From Janthinobacterium sp. LM6 (lineage in GTDB: Bacteria > Pseudomonadota > Gammaproteobacteria > Burkholderiales > Burkholderiaceae_D): a stretch of DNA of 64,000 nt. The DNA lies in assembly GCF_002002885.1 (NCBI RefSeq), contig NZ_CP019510.1, positions 4,898,001 through 4,962,000 of the forward strand, read 5' to 3'. The notes below the pieces were generated by a model. That model saw only the letters and a list, made by a program, of their open reading frames with translations. It was not told the origin of the DNA and ran no database searches. How positions within the stretch are numbered: position 1 is the first letter of the stretch; every line of letters starts with the position of its first letter. The position numbers were made by a program, and so were the translations under genes. Positions 61,054 through 64,000 of the stretch are shown one piece after another.

Positions 61054-62723
61054 AAATCAATGTCAACGAGCTGCACTCGTCGCGGGTGCTGATGTGGTCG
61101 CTGCTGGGCATCTTCATCGTCGTCACCCTGTATGCGCTGGGCGTGCGCACCCTGGTACCGCCCGACGAAGGCCGCTACGCCGAGATGGCGCGCGAAATGT
61201 TCGTCACGGGCGACTGGATCACCACGCGCCTGAACGGCATCAAGTACTTTGAAAAGCCGCCGCTGCAAACCTGGATGAATGCGCTGACCTTCGCCGCCTT
61301 CGGCCTGGGCGAATGGCAGGCGCGCCTGTGGACTGGCCTGTGCGGCATCATCGGCGTGTGCATGACGGCCTACGCGGGCAAGAAAGTGTTTGGCCCGCGC
61401 GTAGGCCTGTATGCTGGCCTGGTGCTGGCGTCGAGCCTGTTCTGGCTCGCTTCCGGCCAGATCAATTCGCTGGACATGGGCCTGTCGGGCATGATGACCC
61501 TTACCCTGGGCAGCCTGCTGATCGCCCAGCGCGACGACGCCACGGAGATCGAGCGGCGCAACTGGATGCTGGCCTGCTGGGCCGCCATGGCGCTGGCCGT
61601 GCTGGCCAAGGGCCTGATCGGCATCGTGCTGCCGGGCGCCGTGCTGGTGCTGTATTCGCTGTGCGCACGCGACTGGCGCATCTGGACGCGGCTGCACCTT
61701 GTCAAGGGCTTGCTGGTGTTCTTTGCCGTCGCCACGCCGTGGTTCGTGCTGGTCGCCCTGCGCAATCCGGAACAGCCGCATTTCTTCTTCATCCACGAGC
61801 ATTTCCAGCGCTTCCTGATGAAGGGCCACAAGCGCGAAGGCGCCTGGTATTACTTCCTGGTGCTGCTCATTCCCGGCATCCTGCCATGGATAGGCGTGCT
61901 GCCGCAAAGCCTGGCCGCCGCCTTCAAGCGCCAGGAAGGCGCCTTCCAGCCCCGCCTGATGCTGCTCGTCTGGGCCGTCTTCATTTTCTTCTTCTTCAGC
62001 TATTCGACCTCGAAGCTGCCTGGCTACATCGTGCCCATCTTCCCGGCGCTGGCCCTGCTGGTGGCGCTGTACCTGGAATCGGCCTCGCGCCGCCAGCGTC
62101 TGTTCGCCGCCGGCCTGCTGTGCGCGCTGGGCGCGGCCATCCTGATCGGCGGACCGATCGCCTTCAGCAAGGCCAGCGCACGCGACGCGGAAGCCCTGGT
62201 CGCGCTGAAGGGCTACCAGCCATGGCTGATGGCGGCCGGCTTCTTCGCCCTGGCCGGCGGCGCCCTGGCCTTGCTGCATGCGCGCCAGTTGCGCCGCGAC
62301 ATGACGGTGCTGACGATTGCCGGCGCCGGCTTCCTGGCCACGCACTGCATCCTGGCCGGCTCCGAACTGTATGGCCAGAACCGCGCAGGCACCGACATGC
62401 TGCCGCAGATCCAGGCCGAACTGACAGCCGACACCAAGCTCTATTCGATCGGCATCTATGAACAGTCGCTGACGTATTACCTGCAGCGGCCCGTGATCCT
62501 CGTCGATTACTGGGATGAGTTTACGTTTGGCCTGAAACAGCAGCCCGAACTGTCCATCCCGAACATCGAGCCTTTCATCGCGCAATGGACGAACGATGCC
62601 AATGCCGGCGTGCACGACATGGCGATTATCAGCCTGTACCGCTACAAGGAATTGCAGGGGCGTGGCGTGCCCATGCGTGTGATTGCCGAAGATGCGCGCC
62701 GCATGGTCATTGCCAACAAGTAA
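61050..62723 (+). CDS. arnT: ArnT-like glycosyltransferase (GT39/PMT family)
   Basis: A 557-residue polytopic inner-membrane enzyme. The catalytic first periplasmic loop holds VPPDEGRYAEMAREMFVTGDW and KYFEKPPLQTWMNALTFAAFG, both diagnostic for ArnT/PMT-fold transferases, followed by about eleven more helices and a periplasmic C-terminal domain (LYSIGIYEQSLTYYLQRPVILVDYWDEF). ArnT moves 4-amino-4-deoxy-L-arabinose from undecaprenyl phosphate to lipid A, lowering polymyxin binding. An ArnB-like gene downstream supports this donor, though other sugars are possible. Confidence 0.87.
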   Translation: MKINVNELHSSRVLMWSLLGIFIVVTLYALGVRTLVPPDEGRYAEMAREMFVTGDWITTRLNGIKYFEKPPLQTWMNALTFAAFGLGEWQARLWTGLCGIIGVCMTAYAGKKVFGPRVGLYAGLVLASSLFWLASGQINSLDMGLSGMMTLTLGSLLIAQRDDATEIERRNWMLACWAAMALAVLAKGLIGIVLPGAVLVLYSLCARDWRIWTRLHLVKGLLVFFAVATPWFVLVALRNPEQPHFFFIHEHFQRFLMKGHKREGAWYYFLVLLIPGILPWIGVLPQSLAAAFKRQEGAFQPRLMLLVWAVFIFFFFSYSTSKLPGYIVPIFPALALLVALYLESASRRQRLFAAGLLCALGAAILIGGPIAFSKASARDAEALVALKGYQPWLMAAGFFALAGGALALLHARQLRRDMTVLTIAGAGFLATHCILAGSELYGQNRAGTDMLPQIQAELTADTKLYSIGIYEQSLTYYLQRPVILVDYWDEFTFGLKQQPELSIPNIEPFIAQWTNDANAGVHDMAIISLYRYKELQGRGVPMRVIAEDARRMVIANK

Positions 62724-62929
62724 ATATTTACCTGGGGCGCGAGGCAGCACGGATCGCGCCCCCGGCCAGCTTGCCCCGCCCCCGCATCAGCAGGATTTTT
62801 CACCGCTGAAAAGCTGCGCCGCCATACTGACGATATAAAATAGCCATGCCTGCCGGCGCCTTTTCACGGCACTGGCAGCGTCGGCGATGCCGATACCCTG
62901 ACACAATACAGATCCAAGAACTGCGCCCC

Positions 62930-64000
62930 ATGACCTCTACCCTGCCCTTTTTGCCCTTTTCCAAACCCACCATCGATGAAGCGACCATCGCCGCCGTCGG
63001 CGAAGTGCTGCGCTCGGGCTGGATCACCAGCGGCCCGAAAGTGCAGGCCTTCGAAGCCCAGCTGTCCGAGTATTTCGGCGGGCGCCCCGTGCGCACCTTC
63101 AATTCGGGCACCTGCACCATGGAAATCGCGCTGCGCATCGCAGGCGTCAAACCCGGCGACGAAGTCATCACCACCCCCGTGTCGTGGGTAGCGACGGCCA
63201 ACGTCATCATCGAAGTGGGCGCCACGCCCGTGTTTGCCGATATCGATCCCGTTACGCGCAATATCGACCTCGACAAGCTGGAAGCGGCCATCACCCCGCG
63301 CACGAAAGCCATCATCCCCGTCTACCTGTCCGGCTTGCCCGTCGACATGGACCGCCTGTACGCGATTGCTGAAAAGTACAATTTACGGGTCGTGGAAGAC
63401 GCGGCGCAAGCGTTCGGCTCCACCTGGAAAGGCAAGCGCATCGGTGCGTTTGGCGACTTCGTCTCGTTCAGCTTCCAGGCCAACAAGAACATCACCACGG
63501 GTGAAGGCGGCTGCCTCGTCCTCAACAACCTGGAAGAAGCGAAACTGGCCGAGAAATACCGGCTGCAGGGCGTGACGCGCAGCGGCGTCGACGGCATCGA
63601 TGTCGATGTGCTGGGCGGCAAGTACAACATGAGCGACATCATGGCCGCCATCGGCCTGGGCCAGTTTGCCAACATCGACGCGATCACGGCCCACCGCCGC
63701 GCGCTGGCACGCCACTATTTCGCACAATTCGGCAGCGATTTCGAAGCGGCCAGCGGCGCCCAGCTGCCCGTGCAGGACTTTGAAAACAGCAACTGGCATT
63801 TGTTCCAGATCATCCTGCCCGATAATGGCCCCGGCACGCGCGCCGCCTTCATGCAGGCGATGGCGCAGCAAAACGTGGGAACGGGCTATCATTACGCACC
63901 GATCCACCTGTTTACCATGTACCGCGAACGCGGCTTTACCGAGGGCATGTTCCCCGTCTCGGAAAAGATCGGCCGCCTGACCGTGACCTTGCCGATGTTC
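62930..64000 (+). CDS. arnB: ArnB-like DegT/DnrJ/EryC1 aminotransferase (3' truncated)
   Basis: The frame opens at ATG 62930 and stays open to the window end: 357 residues, of about 380 expected. It begins TSTLPFLPFSKPTIDEATIA, then RSGWITSGPKVQAFEAQLSEY, NSGTCTMEIALRIAGVKPGDEVITTP, VEDAAQAFGSTWKGKRIGAFGD, the PLP lysine in SFSFQANKNITTGEGG, and YHYAPIHLF near the end. These match the sugar aminotransferases that make UDP-4-amino-4-deoxy-arabinose. No clear ribosome-binding site is visible. It lies 206 bases after the ArnT-like gene; the rest of an arn cluster may follow outside the window. Confidence 0.88.
   Translation, partial: MTSTLPFLPFSKPTIDEATIAAVGEVLRSGWITSGPKVQAFEAQLSEYFGGRPVRTFNSGTCTMEIALRIAGVKPGDEVITTPVSWVATANVIIEVGATPVFADIDPVTRNIDLDKLEAAITPRTKAIIPVYLSGLPVDMDRLYAIAEKYNLRVVEDAAQAFGSTWKGKRIGAFGDFVSFSFQANKNITTGEGGCLVLNNLEEAKLAEKYRLQGVTRSGVDGIDVDVLGGKYNMSDIMAAIGLGQFANIDAITAHRRALARHYFAQFGSDFEAASGAQLPVQDFENSNWHLFQIILPDNGPGTRAAFMQAMAQQNVGTGYHYAPIHLFTMYRERGFTEGMFPVSEKIGRLTVTLPMF

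Overview
The window looks like a chromosomal segment of a high-GC Gram-negative betaproteobacterium, most likely of the Oxalobacteraceae (Janthinobacterium/Massilia/Duganella group). This rests on GC-rich codon use, Burkholderiales-type porins, an orphan TctC/Bug binding protein beside tctDE, MCPs ending in a DWEEF-type pentapeptide, and an RND pump of the AcrAB-OprM kind. The genus is an inference; no rRNA is present. No integrase, transposase, CRISPR array or plasmid function was seen.

Layout. 1-8132: the end of a GntR-family repressor, a membrane diguanylate cyclase, a WYL regulator with a palindrome at its promoter, a small unknown protein, a TorF-like porin followed by a chemoreceptor, and two paralogous lipoproteins. 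8292-25066: an acyl-CoA-dehydrogenase-like gene, then two giant Ig-repeat autotransporters (about 2320 and 2090 residues). These share a 2.2 kb nearly identical 3' part and bracket three phage-tail-collar-like genes plus a DUF6916 gene. 25673-34610: an S9 peptidase, tRNA-Pro(GGG), and an RND efflux operon ending in its probable TetR repressor, with a matching operator at the operon promoter. 35033-39987: a two-gene KaiC-like ATPase/hybrid histidine kinase operon and an MFS-PlsC fusion. 40233-47679: a DUF2339/DUF3999 membrane operon, a patch of short tandem repeats, and an HTH regulator divergent from a three-gene secreted-protein cassette ending in DUF2145.

47728-56314: a solute-uptake locus. 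A porin, a Bug-type binding protein, an Fe/AfuA-type binding protein, a double-length permease and an ATPase form one operon, divergent from tctD-tctE. 56483-64000: an OmpA-like barrel protein, an RraB-like protein, homoserine dehydrogenase and alanine transaminase on the minus strand, then a Mth938-like protein, an ArnT-like lipid A glycosyltransferase and a truncated ArnB-like aminotransferase.

The least explained parts are the twin autotransporters with the tail-collar trio between them, the small secreted-protein cassette with its two GTAGCG inverted repeats, and the KaiC/histidine-kinase pair. Functions are assigned from motifs read by eye; no database search or structure prediction was run.
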